DNA of 14,781 bases from Bifidobacterium sp. UBA6881 (GCA_002451435.1 DKCF01000071.1:1537-16317), one strand, 5' to 3'. Shown: positions 8,646-14,722, counted from the stretch's first letter. Made by a program: numbers and translations. Notes: generated by a model not told the origin, from the sequence alone.

Positions 8646-9929
8646 ATGAATTGGAATCCGGACTACAACCCGATGGCAGCGCAGCCGCAGGCGCCGGCGA
8701 AGCCGTTGCCGCGCATGGCAGGCGAGACCACGGCCGACAATCCCTGGCCGGTCAGTCTGCTCAGCGAGAAGTTCCATTCGGCGGTGGACCGCTGGCCGTC
8801 CGTCTGGGTCGCCGGCCAGATCACGCAGATCAACACGCGCCGGCAGGGCAGCGCCTACATCACCCTGCGCGACGACTTTCAGGACATCGCCATGGAGGTC
8901 AACGGATTCGGCCAGTTCGCGGCCGCCGCGGCGCCTTTCGTACAGGGCGACCGCGTCATCATCCACGGCAAACCGAATCTGTGGATGAAGCGCACCTCGC
9001 TGTCGCTGCGCGGCGACAAGATCATCGCAGCAGGGGCCGGCGGCAGCCTCAAGGCGATGATCGACGCCCTGCGCAAGAAGCTCAAGGGCGAGGGGCTGTT
9101 CGACGCCGACCGCAAGAAGCCGCTTCCCGAATTCCCCCATTGCATCGGCCTGATCTGCGCGCCGCAGGCCCGTGCGGAGGGCGATGTGATCACCAACGTG
9201 AGGCTGCGTTGGCCCGCCGTCGACTTCAAGGTGATGCATGTGCATGTGCAGGGCGAGCAATGCCCCTCGGACGTGATCGCGGCGATCGGCCGGATGGACG
9301 CCGACCCGGACGTCGACGTCATCATCGTCGCGCGAGGCGGCGGCGCGTTCGAGGACCTGATCGGATTCTCCGACGAGGGCGTGGTGCGCGCCGCGGCGGC
9401 CGCGAACACGCCATTGGTGTCCGCGATCGGCCACGAGGACGATTGGACGTTGCTCGACCTGGTGGCCGACCTGCGCGCGTCCACGCCCACGGACGCCGCG
9501 AAGAAGGTGGTGCCCGACGTGCGCGAGCAGGCGCAGCTGATCGACACGGGCATCAGCCGCATGCGCATGCGCATCGACGCGATGGTCTCCAACGAGGCCA
9601 GGCTGATCGAGGGCTATGCGAACCGTCCGAGCCTCACCCAGCCGCTCACCATGCTGGAGCCGCACCAGCGTCTCATCGACGACGCGAGGCAGCGCATGCG
9701 CATCGGCCTGACGCGCATCCTCGACGACGCGAGCCTGACCATCGAAAAGACCCAGGCCTCGCTGACCGCGCTCAGCCCGCAATCGACCTTGGACCGCGGA
9801 TACGCCGTGGTGCAGAACGCCGACGGCCACGTCATCGACGACGCCGGCAAGGTCTCCCCCGGCGACACGTTGACGATGACGCTCAAGCACGGCGTGGTCG
9901 TCTCCGAAGCGAAAACCGTGCGGCCGTGA
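8646..9929 (+). CDS. xseA: Exodeoxyribonuclease VII large subunit
   Basis: 427 residues, normal for the family. With XseB it degrades single-stranded DNA from both ends. An OB-fold nucleic-acid-binding domain spans about residues 32-135. The catalytic domain holds the signature ARGGG (229-233) followed by EDL and FSDE, then SAIGHEDDWTLLDLVADLRA (GHED at 262-265) and STPTDAAKK. A long helical region that binds the small subunit follows, and the C-terminus has the typical LDRGYAVV element. The start ATG is the only methionine between the preceding non-conserved frame and the OB fold. The ribosome binding site is poor (GGTGGAA), so translation may be weak or from a short leader. xseB follows 167 bases later. 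Confidence 0.96.
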   Translation: MNWNPDYNPMAAQPQAPAKPLPRMAGETTADNPWPVSLLSEKFHSAVDRWPSVWVAGQITQINTRRQGSAYITLRDDFQDIAMEVNGFGQFAAAAAPFVQGDRVIIHGKPNLWMKRTSLSLRGDKIIAAGAGGSLKAMIDALRKKLKGEGLFDADRKKPLPEFPHCIGLICAPQARAEGDVITNVRLRWPAVDFKVMHVHVQGEQCPSDVIAAIGRMDADPDVDVIIVARGGGAFEDLIGFSDEGVVRAAAAANTPLVSAIGHEDDWTLLDLVADLRASTPTDAAKKVVPDVREQAQLIDTGISRMRMRIDAMVSNEARLIEGYANRPSLTQPLTMLEPHQRLIDDARQRMRIGLTRILDDASLTIEKTQASLTALSPQSTLDRGYAVVQNADGHVIDDAGKVSPGDTLTMTLKHGVVVSEAKTVRP

Positions 9930-10020
9930 CGGCTTCCGGTCGTGCCGTCCGGCCACACCCATCGGCCATGACGACACGAACAACCGACAGCAACCGAAAC
10001 AACCGACGTCCACGCCAATC

Positions 10021-10052
10021 GTCGTTCGGATCACGCAAAGCATCCGAACGGC
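10021..10052 (+). promoter_or_regulatory. Hairpin between xseA and xseB
   Basis: A perfect 9-bp inverted repeat CGTTCGGAT/ATCCGAACG (10023-10031 with 10042-10050, ten-base loop) extends by a G-U and a G-C pair. No uridine run follows, so it is unlikely to be an intrinsic terminator. It may be an mRNA-processing or stability element ahead of xseB. Confidence 0.45.
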
Positions 10053-10096
10053 ATGGAACGCCATACAACACGCGACAGAGGAAGGAACGCGACATC

Positions 10097-10384
10097 ATGA
10101 GCGACAACAACACGGCACCGGCATCCAGCCTCACCGACAAGGAACGCGAGGCCATCGAACAGATGCCCTACGAGGAGGCCAGGGACAAGCTCATCCAGGC
10201 CGTGCAGGCCCTTGAGGCCGGGGGGCTCAGCCTCGACCAGTCCATGCGCCAGTGGGAGATCGGCGAGGCGCTGGCCAAACGCGCGCAGACCCTGCTGGGC
10301 GAGGTCCGCGCCAAATTGGACGCGGCGCAGGCGCAGCAGGCCACCGCGGCCGATACCGCCGGCACGCAGTCGAATCTCAGCTGA
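10097..10384 (+). CDS. xseB: Exodeoxyribonuclease VII small subunit
   Basis: 95 residues, at the upper end for XseB because of a polar N-terminal lead of about 20 residues and an Ala/Gln-rich tail. The core has MPYEEARDKL, then LEAGGLSLDQSM and a long helix WEIGEALAKRAQTLL (about residues 23-80), the two-helix hairpin typical of the family. Several copies are expected to coat the XseA helical stalk. The start ATG is preceded by GAGGAAGG about ten bases upstream. It follows xseA on the same strand and is probably co-transcribed, although the 167-base gap is longer than in many species, where the two genes overlap. Confidence 0.92.
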   Translation: MSDNNTAPASSLTDKEREAIEQMPYEEARDKLIQAVQALEAGGLSLDQSMRQWEIGEALAKRAQTLLGEVRAKLDAAQAQQATAADTAGTQSNLS

Positions 10385-10393
10385 CCGCGCTTC

Positions 10394-10469
10394 CATTCCG
10401 CATGGACGGCACGCATTCCGCGCAGCCGACGCATTCCGAGCGTCCATTCCGCACGGCTGACGCATTCCG
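10394..10469. repeat. Five degenerate CATTCCG repeats downstream of xseB
   Basis: CATTCCG begins at 10394, 10414, 10432, 10445 and 10463 (spacings 20, 18, 13, 18). Several copies continue as a CAYGG/CAGCC-like segment and end in GACG. It looks like a short decaying tandem array of about 18-20 bases. No function is known. Confidence 0.6.
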
Positions 10470-10514
10470 TATGGCCGACACGTCGAATGCCCGCGGTCGA
10501 GTCCGGCTTATGTG

Positions 10515-10520
10515 TAGAAT
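10515..10520 (+). promoter_or_regulatory. Possible -10 element for the tRNA gene
   Basis: TAGAAT lies 11 bases before the mature tRNA 5' end, so transcription would start just upstream of it. I find no good -35 hexamer at 16-18 bases, so the call rests on one element. Confidence 0.3.
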
Positions 10521-10531
10521 GGAGCTTCGTT

Positions 10532-10604
10532 GCCTCAGTAGCTCAGTGGATAGAGCACTTCTCTCCTAAAGAAGGTGTCGTAGGTTCGATTCCTATCTGG
10601 GGCA
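10532..10604 (+). tRNA. tRNA-Arg(CCU)
   Basis: A 73-base cloverleaf. Acceptor stem GCCTCAG pairs with CTGGGGC (one G-U pair), D arm is GCTC...GAGC, anticodon stem is CTTCT/AGAAG. The seven-base loop CTCCTAA gives anticodon CCT, decoding AGG. The T arm is GTAGG/CCTAT with loop TTCGATT, and the discriminator base is A. The CCA end is not encoded (the DNA continues CTTG). AGG is a rare arginine codon in GC-rich genomes. No integrase or repeated 3' end suggests an inserted element here. Confidence 0.96.
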
Positions 10605-10652
10605 CTTGTTGTATTCCCCGGCCATATCAGCATGCCGATTTTGGGAGGAAGC

Positions 10653-11729
10653 ATGGCCCAGAAGAATTCGCGGCCAGCGAAAGCCGCCAAGCCGATCCGC
10701 AGCCTGAAAAAATCGAACAACCATCGTATCCGCGGCCTCGTCTGCGGTTTTCTGGGCACCGTATTCGCCTTCGCCGCGCTTCTCGGCACGCTCACCCGCA
10801 TCCTCCCCGAGGAGATACAGGCGTTGCCGTATGTTCCGGTCGTGGTCTCGCTGGTGCCGTGGTTCGCGCTGCTTGCCGTGGTCGCGCTGGCCTGCGCCGC
10901 GATTTCGAAAAAACGGCTGGCGCTGATGCTTGCCCTGCTGGCCGTCGGATTGCAGGTCTGGTGGCAGTATCCGTTCTTCTACAACGGAACGAAGATCTCA
11001 CGGGCCGCGATCGCCGCGGTATCCGGCTCCACCGTCAACACCACCGACGATTACGCGAAACTGATGACCTGCAATGTGTACAAGGGGCACGCCGACGCCC
11101 AGGAGATCGTCGATCTCGTCCGCAGCGAGCATGTGGAGGTGCTCGCCATGCAGGAGACCACGGACGCGTTCATCGACGAGCTCAATCAGGCCGGCATCGG
11201 CGATGTGCTGCCCTATTCGCAGGTATCCAGCTCGGATGGCGTGTACGGCAACGGCCTGTGGTCGGCCACGCCGCTCGCCGACCCGTCGGACGACGATGTG
11301 GACTCCAGCGCCTCGTTCATGCCGGGCGCGACCATCGGATTCAACAACGGCGCCACCCAGGTGCGGTTCGTCTCCGTACACACCACATCCCCGACCAATG
11401 GCTACTGGCAGCAGTGGAAGCGCTCGTTGGACGAGCTTGCCCGCATGCGGTTCGACGCCTCCAGGCGCTATGTCTTCATGGGCGATTTCAACGCGACCAC
11501 CGACCATACGCCGTTGCGGAACATGCTGGGTGGCCGTTTCATCGACGCCGCACGGCAATCGGCGAACGGATTGATGTTCACCTGGCCGGCGAACATCAAC
11601 TATGTGCCGCCGTTCGCCGGGATCGACCACATCATCCTCGATTCCGGCATGCAGGCCGGCCAGACGAAAACCGTCAAAATCGACGGCACCGACCACAAGG
11701 CGCTGCTCACCACCGTGCAGTTCAACTAG
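10653..11729 (+). CDS. Membrane-anchored endonuclease/exonuclease/phosphatase-family protein
   Basis: 358 residues. A basic N-terminus is followed by three hydrophobic segments (about 27-49, 60-83, 88-106), which should place the C-terminal domain on the outer face of the membrane. The rest is an EEP (DNase I-like) fold with its metal and catalytic motifs: TCNVYKG (N141), AMQETT (E168), SVHTTSP (H243), GDFNATTDH (D278, N280), GIDHI (D325, H326) and GTDHKAL (D347, H348). The family cleaves phosphodiesters or phosphate esters in nucleic acids, lipids or inositols; the substrate cannot be told. I chose the ATG at 10653 because GGGAGGAA directly precedes it. A methionine seven codons earlier has no ribosome binding site. 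The gene ends at a strong hairpin facing metK. Confidence 0.9.
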   Translation: MAQKNSRPAKAAKPIRSLKKSNNHRIRGLVCGFLGTVFAFAALLGTLTRILPEEIQALPYVPVVVSLVPWFALLAVVALACAAISKKRLALMLALLAVGLQVWWQYPFFYNGTKISRAAIAAVSGSTVNTTDDYAKLMTCNVYKGHADAQEIVDLVRSEHVEVLAMQETTDAFIDELNQAGIGDVLPYSQVSSSDGVYGNGLWSATPLADPSDDDVDSSASFMPGATIGFNNGATQVRFVSVHTTSPTNGYWQQWKRSLDELARMRFDASRRYVFMGDFNATTDHTPLRNMLGGRFIDAARQSANGLMFTWPANINYVPPFAGIDHIILDSGMQAGQTKTVKIDGTDHKALLTTVQFN

Positions 11730-11803
11730 CGCGCGTCCATGGTCGCGGGTCAGGCCGACCGAACAAACCCGCAAAGCCAAACCCGCAAGCAGTCCTTTGC
11801 ATA

Positions 11804-11844
11804 CGAACGGGTGGCGGAATCACATCGGTTCCGCCACCCGTTCG
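11804..11844. terminator. Strong hairpin between convergent genes
   Basis: A perfect 16-bp GC-rich stem (11804-11819 with 11829-11844, nine-base loop) lies between the phosphodiesterase-family gene and the oppositely oriented metK. No clear T run follows on either strand, so it may act as a bidirectional pause or 3'-end stabilising hairpin rather than a canonical intrinsic terminator. Confidence 0.7.
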
Positions 11845-11874
11845 GCGTCTCCGGGAACGCGCCCCGAGAGATCG

Positions 11875-13071
11875 CTAACGGAGCGAGTCCACCGCTTCCT
11901 TCAGCGCCTCGACCTTGTCGAGCTTCTCCCACGTGTAGTCCGGATCGTCATGGCCGAAGTGGCCGTAGGCCGCGGTCTTGTAATAGATCGGACGCGCCAG
12001 GTCGAGCTGGTCGATGATCGAGAGCAGTCGGAAGTCGAACGTCTTCTCCACCGCCTTCTGAATGATCTCGCGCGGCACGCTTTCCGTGCCGTAGGTCTCC
12101 ACGTCGATCGAGACCGGGGCGCCCTGGCTGAGGATGAAGCCGAGCGTCACCTGGGCGCGGTGCGCGAGGCCCGCGGCCACGATGTTCTTCGCGGCCCAGC
12201 GTGCCGCGTACGCCTCGGAACGGTCGGCCTTGTGCGGGTCCTTGCCGGAGAAGGCGCCGCCGCCGTGCGAACCGATGCCGCCGTAGGTGTCGACGATCAC
12301 CTTGCGTCCCGTCAGGCCCGCGTCGGAATGGGGCCCTCCCTTGACGAACGCGAACTGGTTGATGACGATCTTCGCCTTGGAATAGTCAAGCTTGAATTCG
12401 TCAAGCACAGGTTCGAGCACCTGCTTGCGCACCTGCTTGCGCAGATCATCCAGTTCGATGTCGGGGTCGTGCTGGGTGGAGATGAGCACCGTGTCGAATC
12501 GCAGCGCGCGGCTCAGGTCCTCGTTGTATTCGACCACGACCTCCGTCTTGCCGTCCGGCCGGAGCTGCGGGATGATTCCGTTCTTGCGCACGTAGGCGAG
12601 GCGTTCCGCCAGTTTGGAGGCGGCCGCGTACGGCAGCGGCAGGTATTCCTCCGTTTCGTCGGTCGCGTAGCCGACGACGAGTCCCTGGTCACCGATGAAC
12701 GTGTCGTACAGGCGCTCGCGCTCCTCCTCGGTCTGCGCGGCGGTCTGCCCGTAGTCGCCCTTGCTTTCGGAGAAGTCGCGCGGCCACACGTTGTTGATGA
12801 CGCCGGCGCCCTGCGGATCGAGGCCGCTGTCGGCGTCGGTGTAGCCGATCTCCGCGGCGGCCTTGCGTGCGATCTCCGAATGGTTCAGGGTGACCGGCGC
12901 GGAGATCTCGCCCTGCAGCGAGATCAGTCCTTCCTTCACCACCGTTTCGACCGCGACGCGGGAATCGGGGTCCTCGGCGAGGTACGCGTCGAGGATGGCG
13001 TCGGAGATCTTGTCGGCGACCTTGTCGGGGTGGCCTTCGGTGACGGATTCGGAAACGAGGTAACGAGACAT
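11875..13071 (-). CDS. metK: S-adenosylmethionine synthetase (methionine adenosyltransferase)
   Basis: 398 residues, a normal length. It makes S-adenosylmethionine from methionine and ATP in the cytoplasm. Visible signatures are TEGHPDKVADKISDA (H14, D16 as in E. coli), the ATP motif here written FIGDQGLVVGYATDE (GDQG at 127-130; the family norm is GAGDQG), FVKGGPHSDAGLTGRK, and the phosphate loop GGGAFSGKD (270-278), then AYAARWAAKNIVAAGLA. All catalytic parts look intact. The start ATG has AGAAAGG upstream. An 8-bp hairpin stands right before that ribosome binding site. A methyltransferase gene lies 249 bases upstream on the same strand, separated by a strong hairpin. Confidence 0.98.
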   Translation of the reverse strand: MSRYLVSESVTEGHPDKVADKISDAILDAYLAEDPDSRVAVETVVKEGLISLQGEISAPVTLNHSEIARKAAAEIGYTDADSGLDPQGAGVINNVWPRDFSESKGDYGQTAAQTEEERERLYDTFIGDQGLVVGYATDETEEYLPLPYAAASKLAERLAYVRKNGIIPQLRPDGKTEVVVEYNEDLSRALRFDTVLISTQHDPDIELDDLRKQVRKQVLEPVLDEFKLDYSKAKIVINQFAFVKGGPHSDAGLTGRKVIVDTYGGIGSHGGGAFSGKDPHKADRSEAYAARWAAKNIVAAGLAHRAQVTLGFILSQGAPVSIDVETYGTESVPREIIQKAVEKTFDFRLLSIIDQLDLARPIYYKTAAYGHFGHDDPDYTWEKLDKVEALKEAVDSLR

Positions 13072-13089
13072 GGGTAAAACCTTTCTGTG

Positions 13090-13114
13090 GGCGGCGCGGT
13101 TCCATGGCGCCGCC
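13090..13114 (-). promoter_or_regulatory. Hairpin in front of the metK ribosome binding site
   Basis: GGCGGCGC/GCGCCGCC form a perfect 8-bp stem (13090-13097 with 13107-13114, nine-base loop) ending about three bases before the metK Shine-Dalgarno sequence. It could modulate translation. I see none of the conserved cores of the SAM-I, SAM-II or SAM-IV riboswitches around it. Confidence 0.35.
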
Positions 13115-13197
13115 TGGAATTCATTGGAAATAAGGAGATGTTTGGTGATGTTGACGTACGTGCCGTCTCATCGTTGCGCCGATGGGCACGGAGATGG

Positions 13198-13232
13198 GCA
13201 TGCGGGGGCCAAGCATGCGGAACCAAGCATGC
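13198..13232. repeat. Three phased GCATGC palindromes upstream of metK
   Basis: GCATGC occurs at 13198, 13213 and 13227, spaced 15 and 14 bases. The last two are part of a direct 10-base repeat CCAAGCATGC (13209-13218, 13223-13232). GATGGGCA is also repeated at 13181 and 13193. The cluster lies within the metK upstream region and could be operator or leader structure. Confidence 0.45.
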
Positions 13233-13267
13233 GCGGGCATCGCGGTCGCATACCCATTGGAAATCGT

Positions 13268-13311
13268 CATCCGCCGTCGGCTCGGCCGCGCCGTCCGTCC
13301 GGCGGCGGATG
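13268..13311 (-). terminator. Hairpin downstream of the methyltransferase gene
   Basis: CATCCGCCG pairs perfectly with CGGCGGATG (13268-13276 with 13303-13311). After one mismatch three more pairs follow (13278-13280 with 13299-13301). It begins nine bases after the methyltransferase stop. Only a short T run (ATTTCC) follows, so termination may be incomplete and read-through into metK is possible. Confidence 0.5.
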
Positions 13312-13320
13312 GGCGCGCCG

Positions 13321-14067
13321 TCACTTGGCCGGCTTGGTGGCGATGATGGCCACGTAGTTGCCCTTCGTGTAGCCGGGGACCGGGTCCTCGACCACATCGT
13401 TCTGGAAGGTGGAGTTCGCCAGCACCGTCTGCTTGAACTGCAGGTCGACGAAGCCGATGCGCTTGAGCAGGTCGATGTAGAACGTCGTCACATGCCAGTT
13501 CGGCTTGTAGGTGGGTTCCTTGCCCTGCGCGAGGTCGAAGAACGCGGTGCCCGACAGCAGGTCGGCGTACTGCCCCCGGTCGAGGTCCGGATGGTTGCGG
13601 ATCGTCAGCAGCAGGATGCCGAGCGAGCTTTCCTTGGGCACGTCCGACAGAATCAGCCTGCCGCCGGGGCGCAGCGCGTCGTAGTTCTTGCGGAAGGTGG
13701 ACTCGAGGTTCTCATCGTCGATGAATCCATGGCTGGAGCCGTTGTAGTAAATGGTGTCGAACGATTCCGCCTCGTACGGATACGTCTCCGCGACGCCCTT
13801 CCAGGCGTGGAAGCCCTTCGCCTGTATGGCCGGGAACAACGCGTCCGAGGGCTCCACGATCTCATCGACGGTGAAACCGTACCGGTCGCGCAGCTCCTCC
13901 TCCACACTGCCGGTTCCGGCGCCGACCGAAAGGGTGCGCCCCGGAATCTTCGTGGTCAGCGCGGCCCACAGCAGGCGGAGACGGGATTCGGTGATGTTGG
14001 GGCGTTCCGTGTAGTGGCTTTCGAAACGATTGTATTCGAATCCGTCGTGAGCACCATCAGTAGTCAT
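13321..14067 (-). CDS. Class I SAM-dependent methyltransferase
   Basis: 248 residues with a Rossmann-type SAM site: motif I LSVGAGTGSVEEEL (46-59), the acidic ribose contact in IVEPSDAL (E72), motif II in FDTIYYNGSSHGF (103-115), and a post-motif LRPGGRLILSDVP strand. The C-terminal third (PNWHVTTFYIDLLKRIGF and onward) closes the fold. The acceptor is unknown; I recognise no specific subfamily. The start ATG has TAAGGA seven bases upstream. Its upstream region is strikingly AT-rich with a 24-bp palindrome, unlike the rest of the window, which suggests dedicated regulation or acquired DNA. metK lies downstream on the same strand and would supply its cofactor; a short Met-rich ORF lies upstream. 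Confidence 0.88.
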   Translation of the reverse strand: MTTDGAHDGFEYNRFESHYTERPNITESRLRLLWAALTTKIPGRTLSVGAGTGSVEEELRDRYGFTVDEIVEPSDALFPAIQAKGFHAWKGVAETYPYEAESFDTIYYNGSSHGFIDDENLESTFRKNYDALRPGGRLILSDVPKESSLGILLLTIRNHPDLDRGQYADLLSGTAFFDLAQGKEPTYKPNWHVTTFYIDLLKRIGFVDLQFKQTVLANSTFQNDVVEDPVPGYTKGNYVAIIATKPAK

Positions 14068-14136
14068 TGTTTATTCCTTAATAAAGATTGTTTATATGCA
14101 TTTTTTAATTTAAATACATATATAGAGAAATTTTTA

Positions 14137-14160
14137 TTCAATATATTGATATATTGAATT
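14137..14160. promoter_or_regulatory. 24-bp AT-rich palindrome upstream of the methyltransferase
   Basis: Two 11-base arms, ATTCAATATAT and ATATATTGAAT, flank a two-base centre, giving a perfect palindrome 69 bases before the ATG. It contains TTGAAT on the minus strand, which could be a -35, with TATATA/TATGTA elements 13-15 bases further on. It is a good candidate operator for a dimeric repressor that controls the methyltransferase. Confidence 0.5.
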
Positions 14161-14226
14161 TTTAATCGAATCAGCAAATCACCCCAGATCGTCGACAAAC
14201 GACGGGCATACTGGGAACGCTTTGCA

Positions 14227-14260
14227 AGAAGAATCGCGCCATAGCCGGCATGCGGCGCGA
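14227..14260 (-). terminator. Intrinsic-type terminator downstream of the Met-rich ORF
   Basis: On the minus strand TCGCGCC pairs with GGCGCGA (14254-14260 with 14234-14240, 13-base loop), followed at once by ATTCTTCTTG-like pyrimidine-rich sequence (TTCTTCT, 14227-14233). It would end a transcript coming from the Met-rich ORF before the methyltransferase, or act as an attenuator. Confidence 0.5.
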
Positions 14261-14265
14261 AATCC

Positions 14266-14288
14266 AGAAGAACACCGCGGAAACGGTG
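14266..14288 (-). terminator. Second small hairpin with the same pyrimidine tail
   Basis: CACCG/CGGTG (14284-14288 with 14273-14277, six-base loop) is followed directly by TTCTTCT (14266-14272), the same tail as the next hairpin. The stem is only 5 bp, so on its own it would be a weak terminator. The tandem layout suggests paired elements. Confidence 0.35.
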
Positions 14289-14316
14289 GAATAGGGTCTC
14301 TATATAGGCCGAAAGG

Positions 14317-14421
14317 CTAGCGAGCCATACACTCCACGGCCATCATGGCCATTCGGGAACCCATCATGCTACACATTCGTCCATTCCCTTCGACGGAAAT
14401 CGTCATCATCATGCGAGACAT
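14317..14421 (-). CDS. Small methionine-rich ORF (34 aa)
   Basis: 34 residues, of which 11 are Met (positions 1, 4-6, 16, 19, 20, 24, 26, 27, 32) and two are Cys (17, 31). It starts MSRMMM and ends VECMAR. There is no membrane segment or signal peptide. A strong Shine-Dalgarno sequence, AAAGGAG (14431-14437), lies nine bases before the ATG. The frame is open 26 codons further upstream to an ATG at 14499, but that one has no ribosome binding site and falls inside a predicted -10. Two hairpins with pyrimidine tails follow, then the methyltransferase. It may be a Met-codon-sensing leader, a substrate peptide for the methyltransferase, a Cu(I)-type Met/Cys binding peptide, or non-functional. I recognise no family. 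Confidence 0.5.
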   Translation of the reverse strand: MSRMMMTISVEGNGRMCSMMGSRMAMMAVECMAR

Positions 14422-14494
14422 TTTGCTGAGCTCCTTTCTTAATGTCGGTATTGAAACTGATGAACCAGGCATCCAACTTTCCCGGCCCGCAATC

Positions 14495-14523
14495 AGCATA
14501 ACAAATCAAAAAATCTGACGCAA
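14495..14523 (-). promoter_or_regulatory. Candidate promoter of the Met-rich ORF
   Basis: On the minus strand TTGCGT (14518-14523), a 17-base spacer ending in TGT (extended -10), and TATGCT (14495-14500). Transcription would begin near 14488, giving a leader of about 67 bases. A perfect TATAAT at 14531-14536 is an alternative -10, but it lacks a good -35. Confidence 0.35.
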
Positions 14524-14562
14524 CCGGAAAATTATAATTAATTCTTATGAACCGCTATTTCC

Positions 14563-14597
14563 CGTTATATAACATAAATCAATACATTCATATAACG
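14563..14597. promoter_or_regulatory. Inverted repeat in the divergent intergenic region
   Basis: CGTTATAT (14563-14570) and ATATAACG (14590-14597) are perfect inverted 8-base arms 19 bases apart. The left arm overlaps its own palindrome GTTATATAAC (14564-14573). It lies between the minus-strand Met-rich ORF and the plus-strand gene at the right edge and could be an operator for either. The AT-rich core also resembles -10 elements on both strands. Confidence 0.35.
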
Positions 14598-14722
14598 ATT
14601 TCCTTGGCGCGCATGGGCATGTGCGGCGTCATTCCCATGTAGCATTCACTGCAATCAACGCATCCAACCATCATTCCGGCCTTCCAATAGGCGATATCCA
14701 AATCCCGACCGATCGATTCCAT
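14588..14722 (-). CDS. Possible small Met/Cys-rich ORF (44 aa)
   Basis: 44 residues with CVDCSEC (C21, C24, C27) and seven Met, including YMGMTPHMPM (28-37). The N-terminal part (ESIGRDLDIAYWKAG) looks protein-like. The first ATG (14722) has no clear ribosome binding site. Met17/Met18 have GGAAGG five to eight bases upstream, which would give a 27-28 residue peptide. Against it: it starts 31 bases from the divergent gene at the right edge and overlaps that gene's likely leader in antisense. The CX2CX2C plus MXM pattern could bind metal. Moderately doubtful. Confidence 0.35.
   Translation of the reverse strand: MESIGRDLDIAYWKAGMMVGCVDCSECYMGMTPHMPMRAKEIVI

Noticed and set aside
10394..10469. 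CRISPR array
   Set aside because: Units are too short and irregular, spacers are not unique blocks of even length, and no cas genes are present.
13121..13270. Short minus-strand frame with several Met codons ahead of metK as a leader peptide
   Set aside because: No proper ribosome binding site, only about five Met in 49 residues, and it overlaps the predicted hairpin after the methyltransferase. Kept only as a weak observation.
13072..13320. SAM riboswitch upstream of metK
   Set aside because: I looked for the conserved cores of the SAM-I, SAM-II and SAM-IV classes on the minus strand and saw none.
14308..14442. Histidine-rich plus-strand frame opposite the Met-rich ORF
   Set aside because: CAT is the complement of ATG, so each strand mirrors the other. 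The plus frame has no ATG, GTG or TTG near its beginning and no ribosome binding site, whereas the minus ORF has both.
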